A stretch of 64,000 nt of DNA from IMG/VR virus record IMGVR_UViG_3300036832_000974, positions 1-64,000 of that record; one strand, written 5' to 3'. Shown here piece by piece: positions 13,366 to 21,135 of this stretch. The DNA is from a virus. The notes under the pieces are model-generated. The model ran no database searches. It worked only from the letters and a program-made list of their open reading frames with translations, and was not told the origin of the DNA. The stretch's first letter is position 1, and each line of letters starts with the position of its first letter. Position numbers and translations under genes: made by a program.

Positions 13366-14328
13366 TTGAAATCTGTACCTTGGGACGGCAACCCAATTGC
13401 GCGGGGCGGATGCTATTCGGGCATCACGCTCGATCAGTACCACGCCGATCTCTGCATCGGTCCGTCGACGTCGTCGAGCGCGCTGCGCCAGCTCTACCTC
13501 AAGTCGCCAGCTCACTACTACGACGAGTCCTACCTCAACCCTGACCGCTTCGTCCCCGACGAAGCAAAGATGGACCGCGAGTGGGCAGCACTTGGAAGCG
13601 CAGCCCATCACCTGCTGGTCGGCGGCGTCGGGTCGTTTCAGAATGCGTTTGTGCTGCGGCCGGACCGCGCTCCCGATGGCACCGGAAGACTTTGGAACAT
13701 GAATAACAAGAGCTGTCGAAGCTGGGTCGTCGACCGCCACCGCGAAGGCAAGATCGTTCTGACCAAGGCGCAGCTCGAAACGGCAACGCGGATGTCGACC
13801 AACTTGGGTGCCGAGCCCATTGTCACGAACGGTCTGCTCGATGGACTGGTTGAGCGCAGCTTGGTGTGGCGCGATTCCGAGACCGGCATCTGGCTCAAGG
13901 CAAGGCCGGACGTGCTGCTGCCAGCCTCGGCCGAGGTCGTCGACCTCAAAACGACGCGTTCCACCCAGTTGCCAGATCTCGTCCGCACCACCGATGAGAA
14001 TGCCTACCACATGCAGGCGGCACTGGTTGCCGACGGCATGAAGACGGTCTTCAACCTCAACATGGTCACATTCATTTTGGTGTGGCTCGAAAAACCGCGA
14101 CCGAATTGCGTGCGAATCACCACTATGAGCCAAGACGACATCGAGCGTGGCCGCAGGATGTACCGGGTGGCGCTGCGCACGTTGGCGGACTGCATTGAGA
14201 TGAATTACTGGCCCGGACCGGGCTATGACGCAGATGTTGTGGCTGAACTGAAGTTGTCGGTGGCGGCCCGCGAGCGAATCGATCAAAGGCTAAAGCGCGA
14301 ATATGGACCGAAGCGTGAGGCAGCATGA
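13366..14328 (+). CDS. RecE-like PD-(D/E)XK exonuclease
   Basis: 320 residues from TTG 13366, seven bases after AGAAGGA; longer ATG-started versions would run through the regulatory region. Early motif GITLDQYHADLCIGPSTSSS, then HHLLVGGVGSF; the catalytic core is KARPDVLLPASAEVVDLKTT (Asp and DLK of PD-D/E-x-K) followed by AYHMQAALVADGM, the Q-containing motif of this family (DUF3799/exodeoxyribonuclease VIII type). The enzyme should degrade one strand from double-strand ends and hand the 3' tail to the RecT annealase encoded 660 bases downstream. It is the first gene of the plus-strand operon. Confidence 0.85.
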   Translation: MKSVPWDGNPIARGGCYSGITLDQYHADLCIGPSTSSSALRQLYLKSPAHYYDESYLNPDRFVPDEAKMDREWAALGSAAHHLLVGGVGSFQNAFVLRPDRAPDGTGRLWNMNNKSCRSWVVDRHREGKIVLTKAQLETATRMSTNLGAEPIVTNGLLDGLVERSLVWRDSETGIWLKARPDVLLPASAEVVDLKTTRSTQLPDLVRTTDENAYHMQAALVADGMKTVFNLNMVTFILVWLEKPRPNCVRITTMSQDDIERGRRMYRVALRTLADCIEMNYWPGPGYDADVVAELKLSVAARERIDQRLKREYGPKREAA

Positions 14329-14618
14329 GCGATATCATCGTGCTGCAAGAGCCGGAGATCGTCGTGGACTGGACCACCAAGGAACCGGCCCTGCCAGCCG
14401 ATCCGTTCGACATGCTGGCGGGGTGGCCGAATAAAGGACCGACCGCGCTGCTGAGCCTGCGCCGCGGCGATTGCAAATGGCCGATCGGCGATATCCACGA
14501 GCCCGGCTTTCATTTCTGTCGGCAACCCCGGCAGGCGATACCCGGCAAGGACGGCGAACGGATGCTGCCATACTGCCCCGAGCATTGCCGCATAGCCTAT
14601 GGGGGGCGCAAAGGATGA
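14325..14618 (+). CDS. GcrA-type C-terminal domain protein
   Basis: 97 residues, coupled by ATGA to the nuclease and to the next gene. Residues 42-95 match the C-terminal domain of the cell-cycle regulator GcrA: LLSLRRGDCKWPIGDI, GFHFCRQPR, MLPYCPEHCRIAY, with the Cys/His set C..WPIGD...F.FC......YC..H. In Caulobacter GcrA this part binds sigma-70 region 2, while an N-terminal HTH recognises promoters carrying methylated GANTC. The HTH is absent; the first 40 residues are acidic and unrelated. The protein may therefore dock on RNA polymerase without reading methylated DNA. That is inference. Confidence 0.75.
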   Translation: MSDIIVLQEPEIVVDWTTKEPALPADPFDMLAGWPNKGPTALLSLRRGDCKWPIGDIHEPGFHFCRQPRQAIPGKDGERMLPYCPEHCRIAYGGRKG

Positions 14619-14791
14619 CCTTCAAGCTTGACGAGGCTTTGACCAAGCTGCGGGCCGATTACAACTGGCGGTCACCCCATGGCAAGGCGCAGCGCTCGCT
14701 CGTCATCGAGCGCCAGCTCGCCCGGCTAATCCTTATGAAGTTCGAGCCAGATCGCGCTGACCCCAACGACAAGGAATTCAACGATGGGTAG
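14615..14791 (+). CDS. Small unknown protein
   Basis: 58 residues from ATG 14615, overlapping the GcrA-like stop (ATGA). MTFKLDEALTKLRADYNWRSP and AQRSLVIERQLARLILMKFEP suggest two helices. Its end overlaps the start of the next gene by eight bases. No family recognised. Confidence 0.6.
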   Translation: MTFKLDEALTKLRADYNWRSPHGKAQRSLVIERQLARLILMKFEPDRADPNDKEFNDG

Positions 14792-14990
14792 CCCAGCGGA
14801 AGCCGAGGAATTGACTCTCCAACTGATCGAATGGATGCGCGGGAAAGAGTTAGCCAACATCATTCCTGCCTTGGTCGTGACAGCCGCCAAGGCAGCGGTT
14901 TACGCAGACGTGCCGCTCGGCCACCTCATCGCGCTAATAGACGCGGTTTATAAAGACGAAACGGGGCGCCGCAGCGCCAAAGGAAATTGA
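14784..14990 (+). CDS. Small helical protein
   Basis: 68 residues (EAEELTLQLIEWMRGKELAN, IIPALVVTAAKAAVYADVPL, GHLIALIDAVYKDE). Moderately hydrophobic helices without a clear membrane segment. It ends four bases before recT; possibly an accessory factor of the recombination genes, from position only. Confidence 0.65.
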   Translation: MGSPAEAEELTLQLIEWMRGKELANIIPALVVTAAKAAVYADVPLGHLIALIDAVYKDETGRRSAKGN

Positions 14991-14993
14991 ACG

Positions 14994-15998
14994 ATGACCG
15001 ACGAATACAATCAAGATCCCAGCATTGAACGGCGCCCGCCGCCGCGCACCGCCGAGGACCGCGAGCAGCACCGAGTAAACCTGCTGGAACAGAGCCTCGA
15101 CACCGAGCGCATTCGCGCCATCACCGTTCCCACGAGCGGCAACATCGGCGCGCTGCTGCCAACCAACGCTTTGCAGGCGGCGGATTGGGCAAAGATGATG
15201 GCAGTGAGCGGCTCGATGGTTCCGCCATTCCTGCGCGGCAATGCCGGTGGCTGCCTTGGTATCGTTTTGAAGGCGTGCCGCCTGATGATGGATCCGTTCG
15301 AGGTCGCGAACTGGGCATATGAGGTCGAACAATCGATCAAGGGATCGGATGATAAATACTACAAGGTCAGAAGCGTCGCCTACATGTCCGGATTCTACAA
15401 CGCTGTGATTCTGTCGCGCGCGCCGATCAAGGGGCGGCCACGCTATACGTATTCTGGCGAAGGGGATCAGCGTCGCTGCACAGTCTCGATCCTCATCCGC
15501 GGCGAGACCGAGCGAACCGAGATGACCACCAACACGTTGGGGGCGCTGCGGCCGGCCGCAAACGATCGAGGACAAACGCGCGGCTCGCCGCTATGGGTGA
15601 AAAAGCCGGATCAGCAGCTCGCCTACAACGTGATTCGCGACCTCGCCAAGCTGTATTTCCCCGACGTCGTCGCAGGCATCATGACCATAGAAGATCTGGA
15701 AGAGACGTTTGATGAGCCGGTCGACGTGACTCCACCGCCACTAGCGCCATCGCCGCAGCCGGAGCCTGAGCCGCAGCCGGAGACATCATCGCTGATCTCG
15801 CGGCTGCGCCCGCGCGCCACCGGCGAGGGATTCAATCACGCCAAGGAAAAGATCGAGGCCGAGATCGCCATGGCTGTGGCAGCCGCCGAAGAGGCTGGTC
15901 GCAAGAAGGAGGATGCAGGCGCCGCCCAAGCAACGGCGCCTGAGCAGGTGACGGACGATTCGGCTGCCGGGTCGTCCGTCACCGACAGGCTTCTATAA
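14994..15998 (+). CDS. RecT family single-strand annealing recombinase
   Basis: 334 residues. The conserved RecT core lies at residues 55-245: LLPTNALQAADWAKMMAVSG, GNAGGCLGIVLKACRLMMDP, WAYEVEQSIKGSDDKYYKV, YNAVILSRAPIKGRPRYTYS, KPDQQLAYNVIRDLAKLYFP. It ends in a long Pro/Glu-rich linker and a helical tail (HAKEKIEAEIAMAVAAAEEA). RecT coats single strands made by the RecE-like nuclease and anneals them to homology, giving the phage its own recombination. The tail is longer than in E. coli RecT and may contact SSB or the nuclease. Confidence 0.9.
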   Translation: MTDEYNQDPSIERRPPPRTAEDREQHRVNLLEQSLDTERIRAITVPTSGNIGALLPTNALQAADWAKMMAVSGSMVPPFLRGNAGGCLGIVLKACRLMMDPFEVANWAYEVEQSIKGSDDKYYKVRSVAYMSGFYNAVILSRAPIKGRPRYTYSGEGDQRRCTVSILIRGETERTEMTTNTLGALRPAANDRGQTRGSPLWVKKPDQQLAYNVIRDLAKLYFPDVVAGIMTIEDLEETFDEPVDVTPPPLAPSPQPEPEPQPETSSLISRLRPRATGEGFNHAKEKIEAEIAMAVAAAEEAGRKKEDAGAAQATAPEQVTDDSAAGSSVTDRLL

Positions 15999-16014
15999 AA
16001 ATACGGGAGTGACC

Positions 16015-16449
16015 ATGAGCATGTTTGGCAAGGACGCGCCGCTGCCGCCGCGACAGATCAGAGCTGGGCGCCCGGATGGTAGCGTTCCGCTGGCGCATCC
16101 ACGCGATCTCGATCCCGATCCGCTGGCGCCGCTCGAAGATGCGCTGCGAACGCGGGCCGCAGAAATCAACAATCAGAAGGAGGAAACCACCGTGGCAACC
16201 GACATGATGCCGCGCAACGAGCGCCTCAATCCAGCGGTCTATCCAACACGAACGTCCACCGACTCGGAATTTAAGTTCGAGTTGAGCGGCGGGACGCTGC
16301 GCCTCACGGCCACTGCCATCAATGCCGACGATGTTCAGCACATCATCGAGGTGCTCAAGGCGCACGTGTCGTTCTTCACCGCCAAGTCGCCCACCCTCGG
16401 CGCGCCGACACTGCGTGAGAACCCGCGCAAGGAATCGCCCAATGCTTGA
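16015..16449 (+). CDS. Unknown protein
   Basis: 144 residues from ATG 16015. The first 50 residues are Pro/Asp-rich and probably disordered; residues 75-125 look folded (STDSEFKFELSGGTLRLTAT, AINADDVQHIIEVLKAHVSF). The end (PRKESPNA) lies in a repeated 28-base module. Its stop overlaps the next start. Confidence 0.65.
   Translation: MSMFGKDAPLPPRQIRAGRPDGSVPLAHPRDLDPDPLAPLEDALRTRAAEINNQKEETTVATDMMPRNERLNPAVYPTRTSTDSEFKFELSGGTLRLTATAINADDVQHIIEVLKAHVSFFTAKSPTLGAPTLRENPRKESPNA
16413..16440 (+). repeat. Gene-junction repeat, copy 1
   Basis: 28 bases ending in CCGCGCAAGGAATCGCCC match 16576-16603 at 25 positions. Each copy codes for PRKES and supplies AAGGA six to ten bases before the next start codon. 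Confidence 0.7.
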
Positions 16450-16624
16450 CGCAAGAGCCCTGGTGGCCATCGACGATCACTGGAAATCGCTCGACCGGCA
16501 CAGTGATCCGCATTGCCACACGTGGCAAACCGGGCGCCACATCGACACGCTGGCAAGGGATGGGCCGGAGCGTCCGCGTGAAACCCCGCGCAAGGAGTCG
16601 CCCTGGTGTCAGATGCAAACTTAG
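16442..16624 (+). CDS. Small unknown protein
   Basis: 60 residues from ATG 16442, which overlaps the previous stop. MLDARALVAIDDHWKSLDRH and HTWQTGRHIDTLARDGPE are seen; the end PRKESPWC lies in the second repeat copy. It overlaps the next gene by 19 bases. It seems to have arisen with the repeat-flanked duplication of the gene junction. Confidence 0.5.
   Translation: MLDARALVAIDDHWKSLDRHSDPHCHTWQTGRHIDTLARDGPERPRETPRKESPWCQMQT
16576..16603 (+). repeat. Gene-junction repeat, copy 2
   Basis: Matches 16413-16440 at 25 of 28 positions and provides the AAGGAG for the GTG at 16606. Confidence 0.7.
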
Positions 16625-16779
16625 CAGCGATCGCCCGCGATCTGGCGAAGGCGCTCACCAAGTATGCGCGCGAGCGCGATCCTATGGTGCAGAAAGATAT
16701 TGCGCGGCTGCATACCGAGCTGTGTGCGGCCTACCGCGATGAACTGGCGGATACCGCATCAGAGCCGGAGAAACCATGA
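16606..16779 (+). CDS. Small helical protein with GTG start
   Basis: 57 residues (VSDANLAAIARDLAKALTKY ... LHTELCAAYRDELADTA). The GTG follows AAGGAGTCGCCCTG; the stop overlaps the next ATG (ATGA). The regular spacing of Leu/Ala suggests one long helix pair. Function unknown. Confidence 0.6.
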   Translation: MSDANLAAIARDLAKALTKYARERDPMVQKDIARLHTELCAAYRDELADTASEPEKP

Positions 16780-17039
16780 CCAGCCTCACCGACGAAGAGC
16801 GAGAAGCCATCGCCCAGGAAGCCCAGAAGCTAATGGACGACGTTTCTAAAATGTTGATGGGGCACAATTACGAAGCCGTCGGTCAGGCACTGTGTTACGT
16901 GGTGGCAATATGGATCGGCAACCTTCCCGATCCAGACATGCGCGCGAAGAAACTCGCGACTTTCATTCAATCGTTAACGATTGCGGTGCCTGAAGTTGTG
17001 AGGCAGATCGACGAGCAACGGGAGCCACGCGAGCAATGA
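16776..17039 (+). CDS. Small helical protein
   Basis: 87 residues (TDEEREAIAQEAQKLMDDVS, MLMGHNYEAVGQALCYVVAI, WIGNLPDPDM, then LATFIQSLTIAVPEVVRQID). Mostly helical with one hydrophobic stretch in the middle that is too short and mixed to be called transmembrane. Coupled by ATGA on both sides. Confidence 0.65.
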   Translation: MTSLTDEEREAIAQEAQKLMDDVSKMLMGHNYEAVGQALCYVVAIWIGNLPDPDMRAKKLATFIQSLTIAVPEVVRQIDEQREPREQ

Positions 17040-17350
17040 CCCACCCGAGCTACACCAGCGATATTACCGACTGGCAACTGATCCCCGAGCACATGATCGG
17101 CGGCCTGCGCCGCTACATCGAGGACGGCATTCCGCCCGGCTCGTTTCTGCGCGCAGTGCTGTGCAACGATCTGCGCCGCGCCGTCGAATGCGCCGACAGC
17201 GCCAACATCCACCGACTGCCGGACTACATCCGCTTTCTCTACGCCCACGCGCCGGTGGGTTCGTGGGGATCGACCGACGACTATGTCGAGTGGATCAATC
17301 ACAAAGGCCTGCGCACGATGGGATGGACCGGTGACGTCTGCGGCGACTAG
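17036..17350 (+). CDS. Unknown protein
   Basis: 104 residues with an aromatic-rich composition: WQLIPEHMIGGLRRYIEDGI, FLRAVLCNDLRRAVECADSA, LPDYIRFLYAHAPVGSWGS, YVEWINHKGLRTMGW. The last pattern resembles small phage proteins of unknown function that consist of a helical bundle. No family assigned. Confidence 0.65.
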   Translation: MTHPSYTSDITDWQLIPEHMIGGLRRYIEDGIPPGSFLRAVLCNDLRRAVECADSANIHRLPDYIRFLYAHAPVGSWGSTDDYVEWINHKGLRTMGWTGDVCGD

Positions 17351-17419
17351 GAGGAAAACCGTGGGCTAGACCGAACCGATGTACCGAGAGCGACTCACCA
17401 TGAAGCAAGGACAATCCCA

Positions 17420-17713
17420 ATGAGAACGATGACCACATACACCCACTATAATTTCGTCGACAAGGACCCGGTGTTCGATCGCCTGTGGTCGATCATCGAC
17501 GGCCACGGCTTGACGCTGCAGCAGGTCGCCGACGCATCGGGCATGACCTACCAGACGCTGTGGGGCTGGCGCTACGGTAAGACCCGGTATGCGTACTATT
17601 CGAGCGTCATGCGCGTCGTGATCGGACTCCGGCAATGGGACTTCAAACTGATCGACGAGAAGCTTACCCCGCGCGGCAAGTTCAAGGTAATCAGCGGGAA
17701 ACGAGCCGCATGA
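17420..17713 (+). CDS. Small helix-turn-helix protein
   Basis: 97 residues. FDRLWSIIDGHGLTLQQVAD and ASGMTYQTLWGWRYGKTR have the form of a Xre/Cro-type HTH (helix 2 TLQQVADASG, helix 3 YQTLWGWRYG). The rest is a short C-terminal extension. A 14-codon frame (17379-17423, MYRERLTMKQGQSQ) ends on the ATG, possibly a leader that couples translation. It may be a local regulator of the middle genes. Confidence 0.65.
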   Translation: MRTMTTYTHYNFVDKDPVFDRLWSIIDGHGLTLQQVADASGMTYQTLWGWRYGKTRYAYYSSVMRVVIGLRQWDFKLIDEKLTPRGKFKVISGKRAA

Positions 17714-18018
17714 AGCCAATCTGCGTTGCCTGCGAGCGCTTCATGCGCATGCGCAAAGCTGGCTATCTCTTCATCGAAGGGATGCCAAAGCCCGGCCATG
17801 GCGGCAAGCCCAAGGCTGCCGTCCCTGGCAAGACGACGCCCGAGCGCTGGCAGCCCTACAAAGCATGGTGGGGCGATCTGTGGGAGTGCCCGGACTGCCG
17901 CGCCCAGATCATCAGCGGTGTTGGCAATGTCGCGGCCAAGGAGCGCCATCAGGACGGCTTCGACGACCTCGTTAAGGAGGTTGAACACACCACCAAGCTT
18001 ATGATCAAGGATTGCTAA
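17710..18018 (+). CDS. Protein with paired cysteines, unknown function
   Basis: 102 residues from ATG 17710 (ATGA overlap). PICVACERFMRMRKAGYLFI at the start and LWECPDCRAQIISGVGN near residue 65 give two CxxC pairs that could form one zinc site. The C-terminal helix QDGFDDLVKEVEHTTKLMI follows. Widespread zinc-knuckle style in phage small proteins; role unknown. Confidence 0.65.
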   Translation: MKPICVACERFMRMRKAGYLFIEGMPKPGHGGKPKAAVPGKTTPERWQPYKAWWGDLWECPDCRAQIISGVGNVAAKERHQDGFDDLVKEVEHTTKLMIKDC

Positions 18019-18020
18019 CC

Positions 18021-18470
18021 ATGATCAACCTTCGCACGACAATCGAGGCATTTTCCCAACTGGCGGAAACGGTATTCGACCATAAGGGCAAGATGGAGCC
18101 GACCTTTTTCATCCACTGCCAGGGCGAGTGGACGGTGATGCCGCACCCTCCCTTTCCAAGAGAGATGGTCATCGAGATCTTGCGTAGCCTGCTCAAGGAT
18201 ATGGAAGCCGATGCCTACGTCTTTATCAACGAAGCGTGGTGCGTCGAGGTCAGAGAGATTCCCAAGATACCGCCTTCAGAACATCCCGACCGTAAAGAGG
18301 TTGTGGTGATCAGCGCCGAGAATGCAAACCGTCAGCTGATCGGCCGCCGTGCGATCTTGCGCCCAGCTGGCGACAAGCCGTCGCTGGCACCATTGGAGCT
18401 TAATACCAAATGGACACCGGTCGACGGCGACATGGTCGGGCTGATGCGGCCCGCAAAAACAGTTCACTAA
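18021..18470 (+). CDS. Unknown protein
   Basis: 149 residues from ATG 18021, with AAGGA 11 bases upstream; a TTG nine bases earlier is less likely. TFFIHCQGEWTVMPHPPFP, IEILRSLLKDMEADAYVFIN, EAWCVEVREIPKIPPSEHPD and KEVVVISAENANRQLIGRRA form a recognisably folded alpha/beta pattern. Cytosolic; no family assigned. Confidence 0.7.
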   Translation: MINLRTTIEAFSQLAETVFDHKGKMEPTFFIHCQGEWTVMPHPPFPREMVIEILRSLLKDMEADAYVFINEAWCVEVREIPKIPPSEHPDRKEVVVISAENANRQLIGRRAILRPAGDKPSLAPLELNTKWTPVDGDMVGLMRPAKTVH

Positions 18471-18483
18471 CGGAGAAGACCCA

Positions 18484-18681
18484 ATGGCAAAGATCAGCTT
18501 GAATCGCTACCAGCGCGCTCGCGCCATGATCGAACTCAACGGCGGCCCCATCAAGATCGAGGATCTCAAGGCGCACATGAAGAAGGTCGGCAGCGGCAAG
18601 GTATCGAAGGTGGTGAAAGTTCTGTCCAAGGCTGGCGTGGTCAAGGTCAGCGAGGATGGCAAATGGCTGCAGCCAGCATGA
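18484..18681 (+). CDS. Small winged-helix-like protein
   Basis: 65 residues: ISLNRYQRARAMIELNGGPI, KIEDLKAHMKKVGSGKVSKV, VKVLSKAGVVKVSEDGKWL. The order helix-helix-recognition-like helix followed by a beta hairpin (GVVKVSEDGKW) is that of a winged-helix DNA-binding fold. It is very basic. Probably a small regulator, by pattern only. Confidence 0.55.
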   Translation: MAKISLNRYQRARAMIELNGGPIKIEDLKAHMKKVGSGKVSKVVKVLSKAGVVKVSEDGKWLQPA

Positions 18682-18857
18682 CACCAGAGCAGCACACCAA
18701 GATCCTCGGCGCGCTCGCCTTCATTCGCGATATCGCCGAGGAGGAATACCCACGTGCCGCGACGGCTGCGCGCGTCAGCCGCTACATGGGCGCCGAGGTG
18801 GCGCTGCGCCATATCCTGCGCCGCGCCAAGGAAGCATTGGAGGGCATCGATATCTGA
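18678..18857 (+). CDS. Small helical protein
   Basis: 59 residues from ATG 18678 (ATGA overlap). TKILGALAFIRDIAEEEYPR and MGAEVALRHILRRAKEALEG suggest a helical hairpin. Its TGA overlaps the next ATG (TGATG). Function unknown. Confidence 0.6.
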   Translation: MTPEQHTKILGALAFIRDIAEEEYPRAATAARVSRYMGAEVALRHILRRAKEALEGIDI

Positions 18858-19252
18858 TGCGTGACCTGACTGAACTGGACAAGTACCGGGTTAAACCAGA
18901 CGCAGTCGACCCGCGCTACGAGGGCGCCTTCGTGGTGCCGCGACCAATGGTGGTCACCCATCCTATGGCGAAGCAACTTGGCGGCGACGACTTTGTCCTT
19001 ACCGTCCAACTGTGCATTATTGCATCCAACGACGGCGGCTGGGATCACGTGTCGGTCAGCGTCAGAGACCGCTGCCCGACGTGGGACGAAATGGAGCACA
19101 TCGCCAAGCTGTTCTTCAAGGAGAATGAGGTGGCGATGCAGCTCTACGTTCCGGCCACCGACCACATCAACAACATGCCATTCTGTTTGCACTGGTGGCG
19201 CCCCCATTCCAAGCTCAAGCCGATTCCGCTTCCACCGAAAAGGTACGTGTGA
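18857..19252 (+). CDS. DUF7694-like conserved phage protein
   Basis: 131 residues. The pattern GWDHVSVSVRDRCPTWDEME, HIAKLFFKENEVAMQLYVPA, INNMPFCLHWWRPH is that of a family seen in many phages (W.HVSVS...R.PTW.EM..K..F...DEV.QY.P....N..P..LHLW.P). No function has been established for the family. It lies in the run of small middle genes and is likely cytosolic. Confidence 0.7.
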   Translation: MRDLTELDKYRVKPDAVDPRYEGAFVVPRPMVVTHPMAKQLGGDDFVLTVQLCIIASNDGGWDHVSVSVRDRCPTWDEMEHIAKLFFKENEVAMQLYVPATDHINNMPFCLHWWRPHSKLKPIPLPPKRYV

Positions 19253-19695
19253 TGCCAGCCTTGACTGACGGCCGCCAGCTGACAATCGACCAAGATGACA
19301 TCAACGAAATCCTCGTGGCGATCAAGCGCGCCTACGCAAGACGATTCACCGCCGCTCAGGTCGAGAAGTTCGGTCTTGAAATCCCGCAACGGAAAACACT
19401 CATACGGCTGATCGATCGCCCCAAGAAGTGGAGGCGACCGGCATTCGAGAAGGTGATGCTGCGCGAGGGGTTCCGCTGCTTGCTGGCGTTCGAGACCCAT
19501 CCGCAAGGGCTGTGCCGCCATCTCGCAGTTGCGATCGAAAGCAACGTTCCGCACGCCACGCCAGAGAAGAAGATCGTCGAAGAAAAGATCTGCCCTCACT
19601 TCGGAATGAAAAACATCATCGCGGTTTGGCCCGAGGAATATGAGCCGAACAAAATCGAGATCAACATAATATCACTTGAACCGATCCTGCAATGA
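19252..19695 (+). CDS. Unknown protein
   Basis: 147 residues from ATG 19252 (TGATG overlap). TIDQDDINEILVAIKRAYAR, LEIPQRKTLIRLIDRPKKWR, CRHLAVAIESNVPHATPEKK, VEEKICPHFGMKNIIAVWPE. The end could be a beta sheet (NKIEINIISLEPI). No recognised family. Confidence 0.65.
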   Translation: MPALTDGRQLTIDQDDINEILVAIKRAYARRFTAAQVEKFGLEIPQRKTLIRLIDRPKKWRRPAFEKVMLREGFRCLLAFETHPQGLCRHLAVAIESNVPHATPEKKIVEEKICPHFGMKNIIAVWPEEYEPNKIEINIISLEPILQ

Positions 19696-19988
19696 CCGGC
19701 ACCATCGCACTTCTTGTCATCGCAGCCGTCATCGTCGTGGTGATGGGGATCGGAGCGCTGTCCTTTCTGGGCATCACCCAAATCATCGAGCCCAGCAACA
19801 ACACGCGTCGCAATCAAGCGATCAGGGAATTCAATCGCAATCACCAAGGCCGCATTTCCACCACCGGCTTCTGCACCGACTGCAATGGCGAATGGTGCCC
19901 GTGCTGGGATCTAGAGCAGGTTAAGCGCCGCTTGGACTACGAGACGGAGCAACGCTGCCATGAAGAAGCCAGCACCAACCCTGGCTGA
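19692..19988 (+). CDS. Membrane-anchored protein with Cys motif
   Basis: 98 residues (ATGA overlap with the previous gene). One N-terminal transmembrane segment (ALLVIAAVIVVVMGIGALSF) is followed by a soluble part with GFCTDCNGEWCPCWDLEQVK: CTDC and CPC may bind a metal. Predicted to sit in the inner membrane with the Cys part in the cytoplasm or periplasm; orientation is unclear. Function unknown. Confidence 0.6.
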   Translation: MTGTIALLVIAAVIVVVMGIGALSFLGITQIIEPSNNTRRNQAIREFNRNHQGRISTTGFCTDCNGEWCPCWDLEQVKRRLDYETEQRCHEEASTNPG

Positions 19989-21135
19989 TGAAGTTCTGCG
20001 CCACAGCTTCGCCCTTCGCCATAGTGCAACATGGGCGATCAAGGCGGATGTGGTTCAGAAGCTGTTGCCAATGGCGCGCAAGTTCGTGCTCGACGACAAG
20101 ATGTCAGCGTTCTTGGGCCATCTCGGCTTGGCCTGCTTAGCGGCAGCGCGAACCGAAAAAAAAGCGCTCGTGATACTCGACAGCATGCGCAAGCTGGCCC
20201 GGCTGCCGCATCGTTTGATGTGGGTCGAGTACAACAACACGGAACGAATCAAGATGATCCGTGACACCTATGACATCAGCACGATTATGGACATGGGAGA
20301 GTTCGCACCGGACGAGCAGTCACCACGCTGTGGGTGGCTGTTGGAGCAGCACGACAAGATCGAGACGGCATTTCGTGCGACGTTATATTCATCAGAGGTG
20401 ACGACAAGTTCAGATTCCTTCGATTATCCGCACCCAAGCGTCTACAGCGCTTTATGGTGCAGTGAAGATCATCCCTTGCCCTGGCCCGACATCATCGACA
20501 TGCCAAGAGCCTCGATGCTTTTGACCGGCATCTACACGTACCATTCGCCCTACGTCGGTGTCGGCATAGCTCCCACAGCAACGCGCAAAGGCTTCGAGCT
20601 TTTCAATCAATTTGTTGAAAGCAAGGAAAAAGAAAAGGGATTCGATTCAAGCAAAGGACACGACATCGGCAAGCTTAGCACGATCATCGGTGAGCTGCGC
20701 TATATCTGGGCATTGCTGTCGACCATCAACACGCTGCCGATCAAAACCAGCTTCACCACCGCGGCGAAGGGATTTGTCGCCAAGGGGCGCTATCGCAGAT
20801 TCGTCGACCACACCACGGTCACACTCAACATCCCAGAGACACGCTACCGGCGCATTGCCGCTCACGCCATTGCCTCAGCACGACGGCGTGCCCACGAGGT
20901 GCGTGGTCACTGGCGCGACAACTGGCGTCTACCCAAAGGCAACAAATCGATCTGGGTGCCGGAGCATCAGAGCGGTGACGCCAGCCTCGGCTTTGTGACC
21001 CACGACTACGAAGTGAAGCATGATGAGGAAACGCGCCCACATTCCCTACCCCCAACGCTTGGCGGCGGCGCTGGCGTGCCTCCTCACCCAGGAGCACCGC
21101 GACAACCTTCGCCGCCGAAAAGTCCCGGCCGATGA
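19960..21135 (+). CDS. Large unknown protein of the middle region
   Basis: 391 residues, overlapping the previous gene by 29 bases. The N-terminal 110 residues are helical (LADEVLRHSFALRHSATWAI, MSAFLGHLGLACLAAARTEK, LARLPHRLMWVEYNN). The centre has HPSVYSALWCSEDHPLPWPD and TGIYTYHSPYVGVGIAP, and residues 240-320 have IIGELRYIWALLSTINTLPI and RRAHEVRGHWRDNWRLPKG. The C-terminal 40 residues are Pro/Gly-rich. It is probably a globular cytosolic protein; similar large proteins appear in rhizobial phages without an assigned role. Confidence 0.7.
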   Translation: MKKPAPTLADEVLRHSFALRHSATWAIKADVVQKLLPMARKFVLDDKMSAFLGHLGLACLAAARTEKKALVILDSMRKLARLPHRLMWVEYNNTERIKMIRDTYDISTIMDMGEFAPDEQSPRCGWLLEQHDKIETAFRATLYSSEVTTSSDSFDYPHPSVYSALWCSEDHPLPWPDIIDMPRASMLLTGIYTYHSPYVGVGIAPTATRKGFELFNQFVESKEKEKGFDSSKGHDIGKLSTIIGELRYIWALLSTINTLPIKTSFTTAAKGFVAKGRYRRFVDHTTVTLNIPETRYRRIAAHAIASARRRAHEVRGHWRDNWRLPKGNKSIWVPEHQSGDASLGFVTHDYEVKHDEETRPHSLPPTLGGGAGVPPHPGAPRQPSPPKSPGR

